Position numbers and translations under genes: made by a program
Part shown: in pieces, positions 1-10,813 of the stretch
Layout of the letters: each line of letters starts with the position of its first letter
Numbering within the stretch: the stretch's first letter is position 1
Notes under the pieces: generated by a model
Databases searched by the model: none
What the model saw: only the letters and a program-made list of their open reading frames with translations
What the model was told of the DNA's origin: nothing
NCBI RefSeq assembly: GCF_000313135.1
Contig: NW_004457384.1
Coordinates: 187,374 to 251,373, forward strand
From: Acanthamoeba castellanii str. Neff
Taxonomy: Eukaryota > Discosea > Longamoebia > Acanthamoebidae
Reading direction: 5' to 3'
DNA length: 64,000 nt

Positions 1-1145
1 GTGCAGGTGATGGAGTTGGGCTCGAAGAAGACCCCGAGGAACTGGAAGCCGGTGAAGAAGATGAAGCAGAGGGAGATGTAGAGGAGCACCGAGGCCGGGA
101 AGCGTCGCTTCTTCGGGTTGAGGCTCCACGTGATGCAGAGGAAGAGGTTGATGACCAGCGAGATGAAGGAGAACACGTAGGCCACCACCCGGATGGCCAC
201 CCACTCCCCGCTGCTGTAGAACAGGTTCGGGCAGGGCGCCACGCACATGTCCGACGCGCCCGGCGCCGCCTGCGGGTCCCAGTTGAGCGGGTAGGGACAG
301 TCCGCCTGGCTGTAGGGCACCACTGCGTTCGGCCGAGACACCGCACGAGCCCCAACTGTCAGTTAGTATAACTAAACTCAAGTTTGCGCCCCAACGAAAA
401 AGGGGGAAACGGCGGGCGGCAAGATATCCGGGTACCGGCGTCGGTGGGGCCGTAAGCGCAGCTGACGGGCAGGAAGGCCGGCAGGGGGGTGCCGGTGACG
501 TTGATGATGCTGTCACAGTCGGGCAGTTGATTAAGCTGGTTCTGGCTCTCCAGGAAGGCGTAGCATGCCAGCGTCATCTCCTCGCATACCGACCGGCACG
601 GCGGCAACACTGCACCCCATCACCATCATCACCATCCGTGCCCACACATTCCGTTCGTTGCCATCTCGCGGTGCGGAGCCGAAAAAACAGAACGAAGCGA
701 AAAAAAGAAAACGAATGAAGAGCGGAGGAGACGAACCGGCGAGACCCGTGCTGCTGAAGTCGCAAGGGAGGAACCAAGAGAGGCAGAGCAGCCGCAGGCC
801 CGCCGTGCGACAGTCGGGCGGCATGAAGGCCCCGAAGAGGTGGGTGAAGTTACCGGCGGCCGCGTCCACCGACTCGTAGGTCTGGTCGGAGGCCAGGAAC
901 ACGTTGGTGCCCGGCACCAGGAAGGTGTCGCACTTGTGGGCCGTACCCGGTGATCCCCGGAATGGCACGCACGCCTGCGCGCGGGCACCCGACAACATCG
1001 CCACGCTCGACCGACACTGCGCCGGCGGAGCCCATGACGCCCATCCGTGTGAGCTGCTGCTGCTGTCGAGGGCTGGCCAGCAGGGGAAGAGGGAAGGCAC
1101 GGCGAAGAAGCAGAAGACGAGAAACACCACCCGTGTGGCACTCAT
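1..1145 (-). CDS. Frizzled/smoothened-like seven-TM receptor, C-terminus cut by window edge
   Basis: Start chosen at the ATG at 1145, which opens a signal peptide (MSATRVVFLVFCFFAVPSLF). A Cys-rich domain follows across exon 1 (to about 735) and exon 2 (610 to about 434): FTHLFGAFMPPDC, then LPPCRSVCEEMTLACYAFLE, the frizzled CRD pattern. The exon 2 acceptor is GGGTGCAG. Exon 3 starts near 322 (acceptor CGAACGCAG) and encodes an ectodomain end (MCVAPCPNLFYSSGEW), TM1 (VVAYVFSFISLVINLFLCI), a basic loop (NPKKRRF) and TM2 (VLLYISLCFIFFTGF). The rest of the seven-TM core lies left of base 1. Dictyostelium has a family of such frizzled/smoothened-like (fsl) receptors; by analogy this is a plasma-membrane receptor. 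Ligand and downstream partner cannot be told from sequence. Confidence 0.85.
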
Positions 1146-1757
1146 CCAGGCCTGCTTGCTGTGCTGCTGCCGCTGTGTGTATGCTGGCGTGTAGGAGGAG
1201 CGGGCAGAGGTGCGCCTGCGCGAGGCACATGAAGAACACGCGAGCACAACAACGGTACACGAGGGAAAGGAAATGAGGCGGGGCGCCAAACGCACATAAT
1301 ACCACACAAAAGGGCGAACCAGTAGGCCAGCACAGGCGAGGAGGGGTGCGACGAAGGGGACATAACGTAGGAGAAAAGAGGGAGGGGGCAGTGAGGTACG
1401 GGTGCAAGGCCTCCACGCTTCGTTCTTCTTCGCTCTTTTTAGCACCACGCCCACCACTCACCACAGCTACAAAGGGGACGAAGGTGGCGAAGCAAAAAGC
1501 TCAAAAACAGGCGACGCCCCACAAATAGCGCACAACGGCCACCAACCACCAGCCAGGCTCAAGGACGGATAAGGAAAAAACGACTCCACGTGCCAATACA
1601 CCCAAGATGATTCAAATTCCACTGGACGAAAGAAAAGCAAAGAGAAAAGTTGTCCTTTCGGTCAGCAAGGAATAGGAAAAAGAAAAGTGCCCTCATAAAC
1701 GGCAGAGCAAAATAAAAGACAGGTGCGCCGTCACACAAATCGGCAGCGAGAGGAGCT
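1146..1757. other. Intergenic, divergent promoter region
   Basis: Upstream region of the frizzled-like gene (leftward) and the tweety-like gene (rightward). Open frames here are short and unlike known proteins; I see no RNA gene or repeat. Confidence 0.5.
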
Positions 1758-2966
1758 ATGAGGAGCGATGCTTGTTGCGTAGGGACATTCCTTCTCGTCC
1801 TCCTTTCCATTTCCGTGGCTTACGTTGCCGGTTCGTCCCCAATTGGCTTCATCTTTCGCGCCCCCCCCCTCGCAATGCGTGACTTCGTTGTGCCCAGGGT
1901 CCCCCGTGCTCAGCCAACCGGCCCTGTCATCGACCGTCCTCTCCGACGACACGAGCCGTGACCTGGGTTCATGGATAGCCGACGTACTCCTTCCCTTCCC
2001 CTTTATTTTGTTTTGTTTTGTTTTATTGTAATTTATTTTCCTTTCCCTGCGTGCGTGCACAGATCCTGCACGAGTTCCCGCACATCTCCTACCGCCTGCA
2101 GCTGGTGGGAGACCGTTTTGACCCGAGCGAGAGTGAATACCTTCAGGTACGGACCACTCTCCGGCCTCTTGAGGCGGGAATTGAGACTCACGTCTTGGCC
2201 GTGTGGCGTGCGTGTGGCGTGCGGTGTTGCGATGCAACTGCAGTCGGTGTCGACCTTCGCGGTGCCCTTCGCCTGCCTGGGGGCGCTGTTGTTCGTGGTG
2301 GGATCGGCCTACGCCATCTATCGCTGCGCGTGCACCGACCCCAATGCCGAATACCGGTAATACAGCCCAAATCACACACACACACACACACGACACACAC
2401 GACCACAAACATCATTGGGGCTAACCTTTACCGATGCATCCAGATACCAGAAGTGGCATAGGACTTCTTCCGGGTGGCGCTGGTGTTCCTCACCTTCTTG
2501 ATGATGTACGCCGGCTTTCTTCTTCTTCTTCTTCTTCTTCTCTCTCTCTCTCGCCACTCCCTCCTTACGGCGTGACTGTGATCCCTCACGTGATCCCGCA
2601 CATTGTTTGGGGATCAGACTTGCGTGCGGCCCGGGGATCTGGGGCTCGGTCGAGGTCACCCGCAGCGGACCTGACATCGCCGATCGGTACCTCCTCTTTC
2701 TCTTTATTTATATATGTATTTATGTAGTTTGTGTTTTGTGTTTCTTGTATTATTTATCCGTCACACTTCGAAGAAATACCTTTCTGTATCGACGCGAGAG
2801 CTCTCTTACCGTTTCTCCGGCATGATGCTCTCTCTTGCTCCTCCGCCTTCGACAGGATCCAGGAGAGCACCGATTTCCTCGTGGACAACGCTGAGGGCGT
2901 GAACTACTCAATCATCCAGCTCTCGAGTATGTCCTTTTGCTCCATGTGCACCACCCAGACATATTT

Positions 2967-3000
<34 letters not shown>

Positions 3001-4603
3001 GAGTTCCGTGGCCACCCCGCCACTCACGCGCATGTTTTCTCTCGATTTATCGTGCCTGTCGACCAACAGACTACCTGAACGGCACCTACAGCTCGGCCTC
3101 CAATGCCCTGAGCAACGCCTACGCCATGCAGAGTGATCTCAACGAGTACAAGGATCACATGCTCACGGCCGAACTCGTGAGGTACCTAGCACACGCACAC
3201 GCACACGCACACGCACACGCACACGCACACGCACACGCACACGCACTCTCTATTGGTACTGTTCTTTTGACATTTCTGTTACAATATTCCTAACCTAAAG
3301 GAATATCGTGGTCGTCTGTCTCTTCGGCGGGATCGTGTTGGCCTGCACGCTGGGCCTGCTCGCTGCCCTCTTCGGCTGGGGCGCTCCTTCCCTGATGTAC
3401 GCTATGCTGCTCCCCTCCCCTTCATCATCGTCTTCTTGTCTGGTTTGAGCTCTGACCCGAGCCCACCCAACGTCGGCGCGTCGTGGTGTGGTGTGTGTCT
3501 GTCGACAGGATGGTGTTCATGCTGTGGCTCCTGCTCTCCTTCGCCTGGTTCATGTGCGGCGTGCACATGTCCAGTACGTAGTCTTCCCCCCTTTCGCCGC
3601 CAGTCGCCACCAACCAACCCAACCACTCACCACTTTGACCTCCAACTCCCTCTTGCAGCCGCAGTTGGCGTGGCCGATGTGTGCGAGACGGGCGACGACT
3701 TTTTCACGTACAACTACTTCAAGTCTAACGAATCCGTCGCCTTTGTCAAGGTGCCTCCTCCTCCTCCTCCTCGTTTAATTCTTCTTCCTCCTCGCCCTCC
3801 TCTTCCCAAGAAGCCACAGGTGTTCACTTCAGTTGTTTTCCCCTTTTTTTCGTGTGCAGTACTACATGCTCTGCAACTCCTCGATGCCCTACGAGAACCT
3901 CCAGGCCGATGGACGGAACCTCTTCATCCGGGCCAACGAGAGCTACTATGAGGCGCTGGCCAATAACAACACCGTACGCTACGCGCGCAACCAGCTGCCT
4001 CATGAGTACCAGGCTTACCCGAGACATACTCTCTCTCTCTTTCTCTCTGGGCAGGAGGAGGCCCAGACCTGGCTGCAGGTGCGCAACCAAACGCAGGAGC
4101 TGCTGGGCAACGTGGCGGCCCTGGCCGACTGCAGCAGGACGTCGAGCGACTACGCCGAGTCCAAGGACAGGCTCTGCAGCGATGTCATGTACGCGTGTCA
4201 TCTCCTCCCTTTCAGCGGCCTGCTCGCTCACACAATTAATCGTGCAATTCCCCGCGCTCCAGTGTGGGCCTGAGTACGATGGTGGGGATGTGGATCTTCA
4301 TCGGCCTGTTGGGCCTCGCCGCCATGCCGATCGGCGTTGCCGGCTACAAGCAATTCCCGCTTCCTCTCTGGGTTCGCACGCACACCCCTCGTCCCTCTTC
4401 CTTCGTTCGTTTGGGTTGCTCACGTAGGCGTGCTTGCGCTGCCATTTGTGTGTATCGTGTGTGTGTCATGTGTGTGTGTGTGTGTGCCGTGCGTCGTGCG
4501 TCGTGTGTGTTGTGTGTAGTATGAGGAGTTTGGGTCGGAGCTCGTGCTGACGAGAGAGGAGAAGAACTACTACCCCGAGCTCGCCCCCATCAATTTTGAC
4601 TAG
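1758..4603 (+). CDS. Tweety-family (TTYH-like) membrane protein, about 12-13 exons
   Basis: The recognisable protein starts at the exon near 2062 (LHEFPHISYRLQ), matching the N-terminal LHxLPH region of tweety proteins. TM1 is near 2235-2340 (FAVPFACLGALLFVVGSAY), TM2 near 2462-2505 (FFRVALVFLTFLMM), TM3 near 3300 (NIVVVCLFGGIVLACTLGLL), TM4 near 3510 (MVFMLWLLLSFAWFMCGV) and TM5 near 4280 (MWIFIGLLGLAAMPIGV). The TM4-TM5 extracellular loop has tweety landmarks: VGVADVCETGDDF, YYMLCNSSMPYENL, and a C...DYAESKDRLC pair just before TM5, with several N-glycosylation sites. The stop is TAG at 4601-4603. The family is membrane-associated and was described as anion channels, though that function is debated. 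The first exon is uncertain: the ATG at 1758 opens a hydrophobic leader but its splice to 2062 is not established. Confidence 0.85.
2971..2998. repeat. (AT)n microsatellite in a tweety-gene intron
   Basis: About 14 uninterrupted AT units in the intron before the DYLNGTYSSASN exon. Confidence 0.95.
3191..3246. repeat. (CACACG)n microsatellite in a tweety-gene intron
   Basis: About nine tandem CACACG units directly after the exon ending LTAELVR. The same hexamer family, or its complement, recurs in introns across the window. Confidence 0.95.
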
Positions 4604-5209
4604 GCCGCCCACACCCCTCCAGTTCCTGTGACCGCATTTTTGCCGTATTTATTGTTATTGACCACGCATCATTCCCTCCACTCACTCGTCCCAATCTAGC
4701 CTAGTGTGTCGTCTCCCACAGAGTACACGTCCACAACATAACGGCGACCAAGCTCGCTCAAGAGATCGTCCCCTTCGGGCGGCACGGGAGACAAGGTACC
4801 CAGCGTTTGGCGTGAGCTTTCTTGTGGATTTCGGGTTTCAGAATTTCCGCGGTATTTTCTGTTGAAACGGCGGACGTGCAATTACGTCGGGGCGGGGATT
4901 GGTTCGCTTTTCTGCGACGTTTCGTTCTTCGGTTCGCTTTGTTTTGGGCTGCCTTCCCTCCCCTCCTCTCCCCCTCATCACCCCACCTGCCCGCCATCCA
5001 TCCATCCGACCCTCCTCTCTTTCACACTCGACCTCCCACCAGTAGTTTCTAGCTTTCGCTTGCTTGCGACAACACACCACACCACACAGCTGCCTTCAGC
5101 GCTCCAACAACCACACAGCCGCACCAAGCGAAGAGGACTGACGCAAGGGTAGAGAAAGGGCCGAAAGAAGAAGAAGGAAGAAAGAATCCGTCAATCCAGC
5201 ACACAAAAG
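4604..5209. other. Intergenic: tweety 3' region and VAMP promoter
   Basis: Nothing coding is supported. The right part is pyrimidine-rich (runs of C and T at 4960-5050), as expected just upstream of a start codon in this genome. Confidence 0.5.
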
Positions 5210-6198
5210 ATGCCGATCGTGTACGCAGCGGTAGCGGAGGACGGACAGGTGACGACTGAGTGCCAGCTGGCGGGCAACAAGACCGACTTCTCGAAGGTCA
5301 TCACGGTCCTGCTGGAGCGCATGGAGCACCGCAACCACAAGAAGTCCTACAGCCACGAAGGGTACCTCCTCCCCCTCAAGTAAGGCCTTGCTCTTTCTCT
5401 CTCTCTCTTCCATCTACTCGGCGGATTTTTGAGTAGCGGCTGGTGGGGGCGTGGCTAATGGGACTTCCAGGTTCTCGTACAACTACATCACGGAGGACGA
5501 GGTGACCTACGTGTGCGTGGCCACGATGGACCTTCCGACGCGCCTGTGCTTCGGCTTCCTCACCAAGATCAAGAACCTCTACGACGGCGGCGAAGAATTC
5601 GACGCCGTGCTCGAGGAGCAGATGGTACTGACCCCCTCCCCTTCCCTTTCGGCCTCCTTGCCCTAGGTGCTGACGTTTGTATTCGTGTCATCGCGTGGCC
5701 CGCCAGGCGTTCTTCAACAACGACCCCAAGGCGGACAAGATCAAGGGCATCCAGTCGGACATCAAGACCGTGCAGGACATCATGATGGAGAACATCGGTA
5801 TACGCCCCTCCCCCCCCTGCGCCCCACAAACAACGTCAAGCAAGACTCACACCGGACCGGCTTTTCCTTGCTTCCTCAGAGAATGTGCTGCAGAGGGGTG
5901 AGAAGCTGGAGGACGTGCTAGACAAGACGGACAAGATGAACGCCAACGCCTCCACCTTCCGGGAGAGCTCTCGCAAGCTGAGGCGGGCCATGTGGTGGCG
6001 CAACGTGAAGCTCAACATCTGCCTGTGCTTCATCTGCCTCATCCTCCTGGTACGGCCCAAGTCTTGCCATTTCGCCTTTTTACATTTTGGCACGCCTGAC
6101 CCGACCTGACCACGTCTGTTTCACTCCTCTCGCAGGTGGTGATCTTCTTCGTGGTGGTGTGGGCCTGCGGTGGGTTCAGCTTCCCCAAGTGCGGCTGA
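5210..6198 (+). CDS. Longin R-SNARE, VAMP7/VAMP72-like
   Basis: Five exons. Start MPIVYAAVAEDGQVTTECQL at 5210, stop TGA at 6196-6198. The N-terminal longin domain (about residues 1-120) includes TDFSKVITVLLERM, FSYNYITEDEVTYVCVA and LCFGFLTKIKNLY. The R-SNARE motif follows (IKGIQSDIKTVQDIMMENIE, VLQRGEKLEDVLDKTDKMNA); the zero-layer Arg is in VLQRGEKLEDV. A juxtamembrane basic stretch (RKLRRAMWWRNVK) leads to a C-terminal TM anchor (LNICLCFICLILLVVIFFVV) and a short lumenal tail. R-SNAREs of this class drive fusion with late endosomes, lysosomes or the plasma membrane. Introns lie near 5362-5471, 5625-5705, 5797-5879 and 6049-6135. The first has two in-frame donors (see findings). Confidence 0.93.
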
Positions 6199-6539
6199 GC
6201 TTGATTGAGAGAGTAGCTGTCGATGTCCACGTACGCGATCAAGCGTTGATGCGCGAGGGACTGACACTTCACGTGGAACAGGAAAGAAGGAAGGGCGGGG
6301 GGTAGTACATAGCGATCACTCAAGGATGCAACGATTCTATTGTTCATCCCTGTACATACGTCATCAATGCATAGGCAACACCATTTCACCATTTCGCTCT
6401 TGCAAGTTTGGTTGGGGTCCGGGCTACGGAGGCAACTGCAAAACCTCAAGACAGCGCGGGTGCCGCCAAGTCTTGGAAGCCGCCAAGAAGCAGCTGCAAG
6501 GTGAGCCGCGATCCAACTAACAACAAGGTGTGGTGGTAA
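6199..6539. other. Intergenic, VAMP 3' region and tRNA 5' flank
   Basis: No convincing ORF. Holds the VAMP 3' UTR and the upstream flank of the tRNA gene. Confidence 0.5.
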
Positions 6540-6611
6540 AGCAGAGTGGCGCAGTGGAAGCGTGGTGGGCCCATAACCCACAGGTCGATGGATCGAAACC
6601 ATCCTCTGCTA
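6540..6611 (+). tRNA. Initiator tRNA-Met (CAT)
   Basis: A 7-bp acceptor stem pairs AGCAGAG (6540-6546) with CTCTGCT (6604-6610), with discriminator A at 6611. The anticodon loop reads CCCATAA with anticodon CAT. The T-arm GATGG ATCGAAA CCATC carries A at position 54 in place of T, the eukaryotic initiator signature, and the sequence closely matches eukaryotic initiator tRNA as I remember it. There is no intron. A TTTT Pol III terminator lies at 6617-6620. Confidence 0.97.
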
Positions 6612-6717
6612 ACGCCTTTTCCTTTTCCCCTTTGCCCCCAAGTTGTTTTTTCTCTTCATTTTTCTATTTTATTTGCCTTTCGAAGCTCTCGTTCTCTTTT
6701 TCTTTGAATCGAAGGCA

Positions 6718-7211
6718 ATGGATACGCGACGCGTGGCAGCCTCGGGCGGCCCCTGGATCACACCGTCCTATTCTGTTCGCATCGAACCTCTCGGATCCGA
6801 TGAGCAGGCGCGCAGATCGTCCTTGCACTACAGCCTCCTCGCCGAAGAGGATGACGATGCAGGTGCAGCACCGACACGCTCCGCTGTACCCCTCCTTCAA
6901 CGCATTAATCTTTCCTCTTTTGTCGGCCACCACCGCCAGACCTCGAAGCCGCCAACCGAAGGCGAGCAGCCGCGGCCAACGTGAAGCTCCGTGGCCGCGT
7001 GCTTCGGTATAACCAACCGCACACTGCCCCTGAACTGCACCACCTCACCGTGCGTTGCTGCCCTGGGGCGTGACCGTTATTGTCATTGTCAGGCTGGTGG
7101 CGAGCTTCGTGCTGCTGCCGCCGGCGGTGCTGCTGTGCATCCTGTTCTCCCCCGTGTGGCTCGCGCTCAAGCTCATCGACTGGACCACGTGCGGACGCGA
7201 ATGCATCGGTT
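6718..7211 (+). CDS. Unknown membrane protein, truncated by assembly gap
   Basis: Exon 1 starts at ATG 6718 (MDTRRVAASGGPWITP...), a polar stretch ending in LLAEEDDDA. A first intron (near 6863-6941) ends in CACCGCCAG and joins an Ala/Arg-rich exon (DLEAANRRRAAAANVKLRGR). A second intron (near 7009-7091) ends in CATTGTCAG and joins a hydrophobic segment (LVASFVLLPPAVLLCILFSP) followed by VWLALKLIDWTTCGRECIG, where the Ns begin. The three exons keep one frame. I recognise no family; a cytoplasmic N-terminus plus at least one TM helix is all that can be said. Its 3' end, in or beyond the gap, must be close because a 5S gene begins 150 nt after the gap. Confidence 0.5.
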
Positions 7212-7340
7212 NNNNNNNNNNNNNNNNNNNNNNNNNNNNNNNNNNNNNNNNNNNNNNNNNNNNNNNNNNNNNNNNNNNNNNNNNNNNNNNNNNNNNNNNN
7301 NNNNNNNNNNNNNNNNNNNNNNNNNNNNNNNNNNNNNNNN
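7212..7340. other. Assembly gap (129 N)
   Basis: Run of Ns. It interrupts the membrane-protein gene to its left. Confidence 1.
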
Positions 7341-7489
7341 GGAGAGAAGCGTTTTCTCCTGCAGCACGAACCCCCAACAAGGCACACACAAACTTTCTTG
7401 ACACATCTTGACTCACGATACTATTCCTGCAGCAGAGGCCTGGCCCAGGTCAGAATGCAGAAGAAGATGCTGCTGCAAAAAAAGGAGGA

Positions 7490-7607
7490 GGATACGGCAC
7501 GGTGGATTCCCGGGTGGTCGCCCACCCCAGTACTAACACCGCCTGGCGCAGCTTAACTTCGCTGTTCGGATGGGAAGCGGTGCTTTCTGCGCAGTATGGC
7601 CGTATCC
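7490..7607 (-). rRNA. 5S rRNA, copy 1
   Basis: 118 nt, minus strand, from GGATACGGCCATACTGCGCA at 7607 to CGTATCC at 7490; the ends pair to form helix I. The internal control region AGCGAAGTTAAGC and GTGTTAGTACTGGGGTGG are the eukaryotic 5S hallmarks. A T-run terminator follows on the minus strand (complement of 7477-7483). Identical to the other two copies and to Acanthamoeba 5S rRNA as I remember it. Confidence 0.97.
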
Positions 7608-7983
7608 ATCAACCCTTGCTCGCCTCATCTATCAAATTAGGCACACTCTCCTATTTTATACGAAAATCCCTTCAATGGCTGTACCCTGGCCAGAGGTTAG
7701 GCAATTTTCTTGTTGCAGAAGTGTGCTTGGACCAGGTGCCTGTCAGTTCCCGCATGTGCATTCATACTATTATGTGCAGAATAACCCCTGGCCCAATCAT
7801 CCAAAATGAGTGTAAGTGAAAAAGGACCAACTTGTGGTCATTTGAAATGAGAGGTCCAGTCATTTTGAAAAGTGATTTCATTTGTGAGTTTAAGCCCATA
7901 TAAATGGTTTGTACAACACAAAAATGGTGTTAATTTAACAATAACAAGACAAAATTGGGAGCATCTTGAGAAATGGCAGATTA

Positions 7984-8165
7984 TTCCTGGTTCTGTGGTA
8001 GCTGCAAACGCTAAAACTTCTACAAAATTTTTTTACAGGGTATTCCGCGCTAAAACGCGGTTTACCCCAGCTCTATTTCGGTTTTCACTGTTTTAGAGCG
8101 GTTTTCCCTGTCCCGCAACTTTTTTGCGCAGTTTTAGACGTTTGCAGCTACCACAGAACCAGGAA
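7984..8165. mobile_element. Putative MITE with about 35-bp terminal inverted repeats and TA target duplication
   Basis: The left arm reads TTCCTGGTTCTGTGGTAGCT then GCAAACG. The right arm (about 8131-8165) is its reverse complement, differing by a one-base insertion near the inner end. TA lies on each side (7982-7983 and 8166-8167). The 182-nt element has no coding capacity. Inverted ends plus a TA duplication are typical of Tc1/mariner-derived miniature elements; the class is an inference. Confidence 0.7.
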
Positions 8166-8194
8166 TAAAATACCATCATAATGAGTGAGAAAAT

Positions 8195-8276
8195 GTGACC
8201 CTTTTTGCTTAGCACAAAAATCAAGTATCTGTACAAAAAAGGCCACCATTGGGCTGTTTTTCATGAGGTTGGTGTA
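8195..8276 (+). repeat. Inverted-copy repeat, arm 1
   Basis: This 82-nt stretch matches the reverse complement of 11220-11301 with about two mismatches; weaker similarity continues for about 20 nt beyond 8276. Confidence 0.85.
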
Positions 8277-8863
8277 CAGATCCAGGAAAGCTTGGGCATC
8301 ATTTTCAGAATATGTACAGAAGTGGAGGATGTTATTGAAGATGGAATGACAAACACAGAATCCCTTTTTATGTACAGATTTCCCATCCAACACATGATGT
8401 GTGTTGGATTGCAATTTTGCTGAATGTTGTGCATTTTTAAGGTCTTTTCTTGCATTTTCTGTTCAAATTTCTCAGATTTTGGGAACACTTGGTTGAATCA
8501 TGTACACAATAAAGTAAGTGTCTGGTTTTATATTCTTGGTTGTCACCTACATGTTGAATCTCACATGATTTTAGCACAACAAGATTTCCACAGTCATTTG
8601 TGACCTCTCATTCCAAAGGAGCACAAGGTCATACTTCACCAAACTGAACTGTACTAGGTGTTTTTGGCCATTTATTTTCACTCCAGCTACAACCACAAGG
8701 CACCAACACCATGCCCCACCACATGGAGGACGTTCCACACCTTCAATAAGGGCTCCTCCTGCCATGAGGTTTCCATGAAAACTGTTTCCTTTTGTTCTGT
8801 ACATACCAAACAAGAAAATAGAAGAAAATAGAATATCAAACAAGAGATTCTTCTTCATCGGCC

Positions 8864-10684
8864 ATGCAAGAACGATTCGACGTCGTGTCGAGGCTGCCGC
8901 CGGAGGTGGCGGTGGGGGTTCTGGCAGCTCTCGATTCGCTGGAGGACGTAATGAAGGGGGCGGCCCTCGTGTGCCGCGCCTGGTTCGCCCTCGCCACGCA
9001 CCCCGCCCTCGCCCGCCTGTGGTACCGTCGGCTGCTGCGGCCCGAACCCCGCCTGCCCGACCTCTCCTGGACCGTGCGCCTCCCCCCCCCATCCGGCCAC
9101 GCAGTGCACGCACGCAACGTGACCCAACACGCACGCCACGCACGCCACACACAACGCGACCCGACACTCACGCACACGCATCACCACACGCGCACACAGG
9201 AGAACCTGTGTACCGAGCTGCGGGCGTGCCGGGAGCTGGGCCTGAAGCGCGAACGCGAGCGCATCGCATACTCGCACCCGACCATGGATCGCTTCGTGTG
9301 GGCCGCGTCACGCGGCCACATTCGCATGATCGAGCAGCTCTGGCACAAGGTACGCACCCACACCCACACTACGCACTACACACTACACACACCACGGCCA
9401 CGCCAACTTCACACCGACTCAGGCCTCTGTGTGCGTGTGCGGTAATGCGTGTGGGCAGGCAGAATCGGGAGTCGCGGGGAAGGGCCGAGGGAGAGGGAAG
9501 GCCAACGCGGTGCACAAGTTCTACCTGCTGGGGGACTCGCTGGTGGACACCAGCCACGGCCTGGTGAAGGGGGCCGCCTACCGCAGCGAGGAGAAGCGCA
9601 TCCCGCTGCTCGTCGCCTGCGCGGCCGGCGAGCTTGCAGCAGCGAGCTTCCTTGTCGAGGTCAATGCGCGCCCCTTCACCATAAGCCACGCCCACACTTT
9701 AGGTACTGTGTATCTAACTAAGCAGTGTTGCTGTTGTTTGGGCCAACGATCAGAAAGGGGCGCCGGTGGACGTGAGCAACACGGAGATGCAGACGCCGCT
9801 GATGGCCGCCTCGTGGAACGGACATACTGGTACCAGAGCCCCACATTGCGTGGCTGCCGCCGGTTCTTCTTAGGGTCGAGCGTGTCTGGCTGACAATGTT
9901 CACTGCTATTATACTCGGCGGCCTGGCAGACACGGTGACGTTCCTGTTGTCCAAGGGAGCCGACGCCACGACAGCCGACATGGGCGCAAAGACGCCGCTC
10001 ATGCTCGCTGCGTCGGAGGGCCATGCGGCCATCGTGCAGGCCCTTCTTGCACATCTGAGCGCCTTGGGCAAAGGTTTGCTGTCTGCTTTTTGCAGTTTCT
10101 TGTTCAACGTTTGATGTTTGATGTTTGCTGATGGTGTACACCAAACCAACATTGCGCGCGGCTCGCAGACATGAAGAAGATGGTGGAGAGGAAGGACCAG
10201 GACAAGCGGACGGCGCTGTGGTGGGCGGCATGCAATGGCCACGCGGATGTGGTGCGGCTCCTGCTCCAGCATGGCGCCAATCCACGAGTCAAGGACGCCG
10301 ACAAGCGCACGCCAGGTACACGACCATTTTGTGTCAACGGTCATCATGTGGTGCTGCTGCTGACCGCACACGCGCGTCTTGGCAGAGGAGGCAGCGCTGG
10401 ACGAAGGCCACGACGAGCTGGTGGAGGAGTTCTTCGGCCACCCGGCACGCAGCCAACGCAAGGATCGAGCGGCGCAGCGCAAGCGGCAGCGCAGGGAGGA
10501 GGACGCCGAATATGGCGACGAAGACGCTGATGCGGATCCAAGCAAGCCAACACGGCAACAACGACGCACATCACGTGCTGCCAACGAGGAGGACGAGGAA
10601 GAGGGTGTCGACCAGCAGGAGGCCACCGCCCCGCTCCGACGATCGCGCCGGTTACGCGGCCAAAAGGTGGATCAGACCGACTGA
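8864..10684 (+). CDS. F-box and ankyrin-repeat protein
   Basis: Start at ATG 8864. An N-terminal F-box occupies about residues 10-57 (SRLPPEVAVGVLAALDSLED, then VCRAWFALATHPALARLWYR). After an intron (about 9070-9199) come ankyrin-type repeats: DRFVWAASRGHIRMIEQLW, RIPLLVACAAGELAAASFL, QTPLMAASWNGH, KTPLMLAASEGHAAIVQALL and RTALWWAACNGHADVVRLLL followed by GANPRVKDADKRTP. The C-terminus is a charged, probably nuclear tail (KRQRREEDAEYGDEDAD, RRSRRLRGQKVDQTD). F-box proteins recruit substrates to SCF ubiquitin ligases through Skp1, with ankyrin repeats binding the substrate. The gene lies between two 5S genes of the same orientation. AATAAA occurs at 10722-10727 after the stop. Confidence 0.88.
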
Positions 10685-10813
10685 GCGCCGGACAGCATCC
10701 ACCAAGGATCAGTCAACACACAATAAATGTGGTCGCGTGAATGCAGATGAAGAGGTTGCGGCCAAAAAGGAACGCCGCCCGTGGCCAAAGAAGGCTGCTG
10801 CAAAAAAGGAGGA

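Larger units (their letters stand above)
7661..8830. other. AT-rich island of decayed repetitive DNA
   Basis: Base composition drops sharply to AT-rich immediately after the conserved 5S flank (7608-7660) and returns to GC-rich at about 8860. It contains a TA-flanked inverted-repeat element (7984-8165) and an 82-nt stretch repeated in inverted orientation at 11220-11301. Decayed coding-like fragments appear, e.g. WFVQHKNGVNLTITRQNWEH (plus, near 7905) and VKYDLVLLWNERSQMTVEI (minus, near 8600). A plus-strand fragment near 7816 resembles the latter (VKKDQLVVI, stop, NERS), suggesting related copies in decay. No intact gene is supported. Confidence 0.6.

Noticed and set aside
7872..8096. Intact 74-codon gene in the AT-rich island
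   Set aside because: The frame runs into the inverted-repeat element and has no start context or homologue I can name. Better read as decayed sequence.
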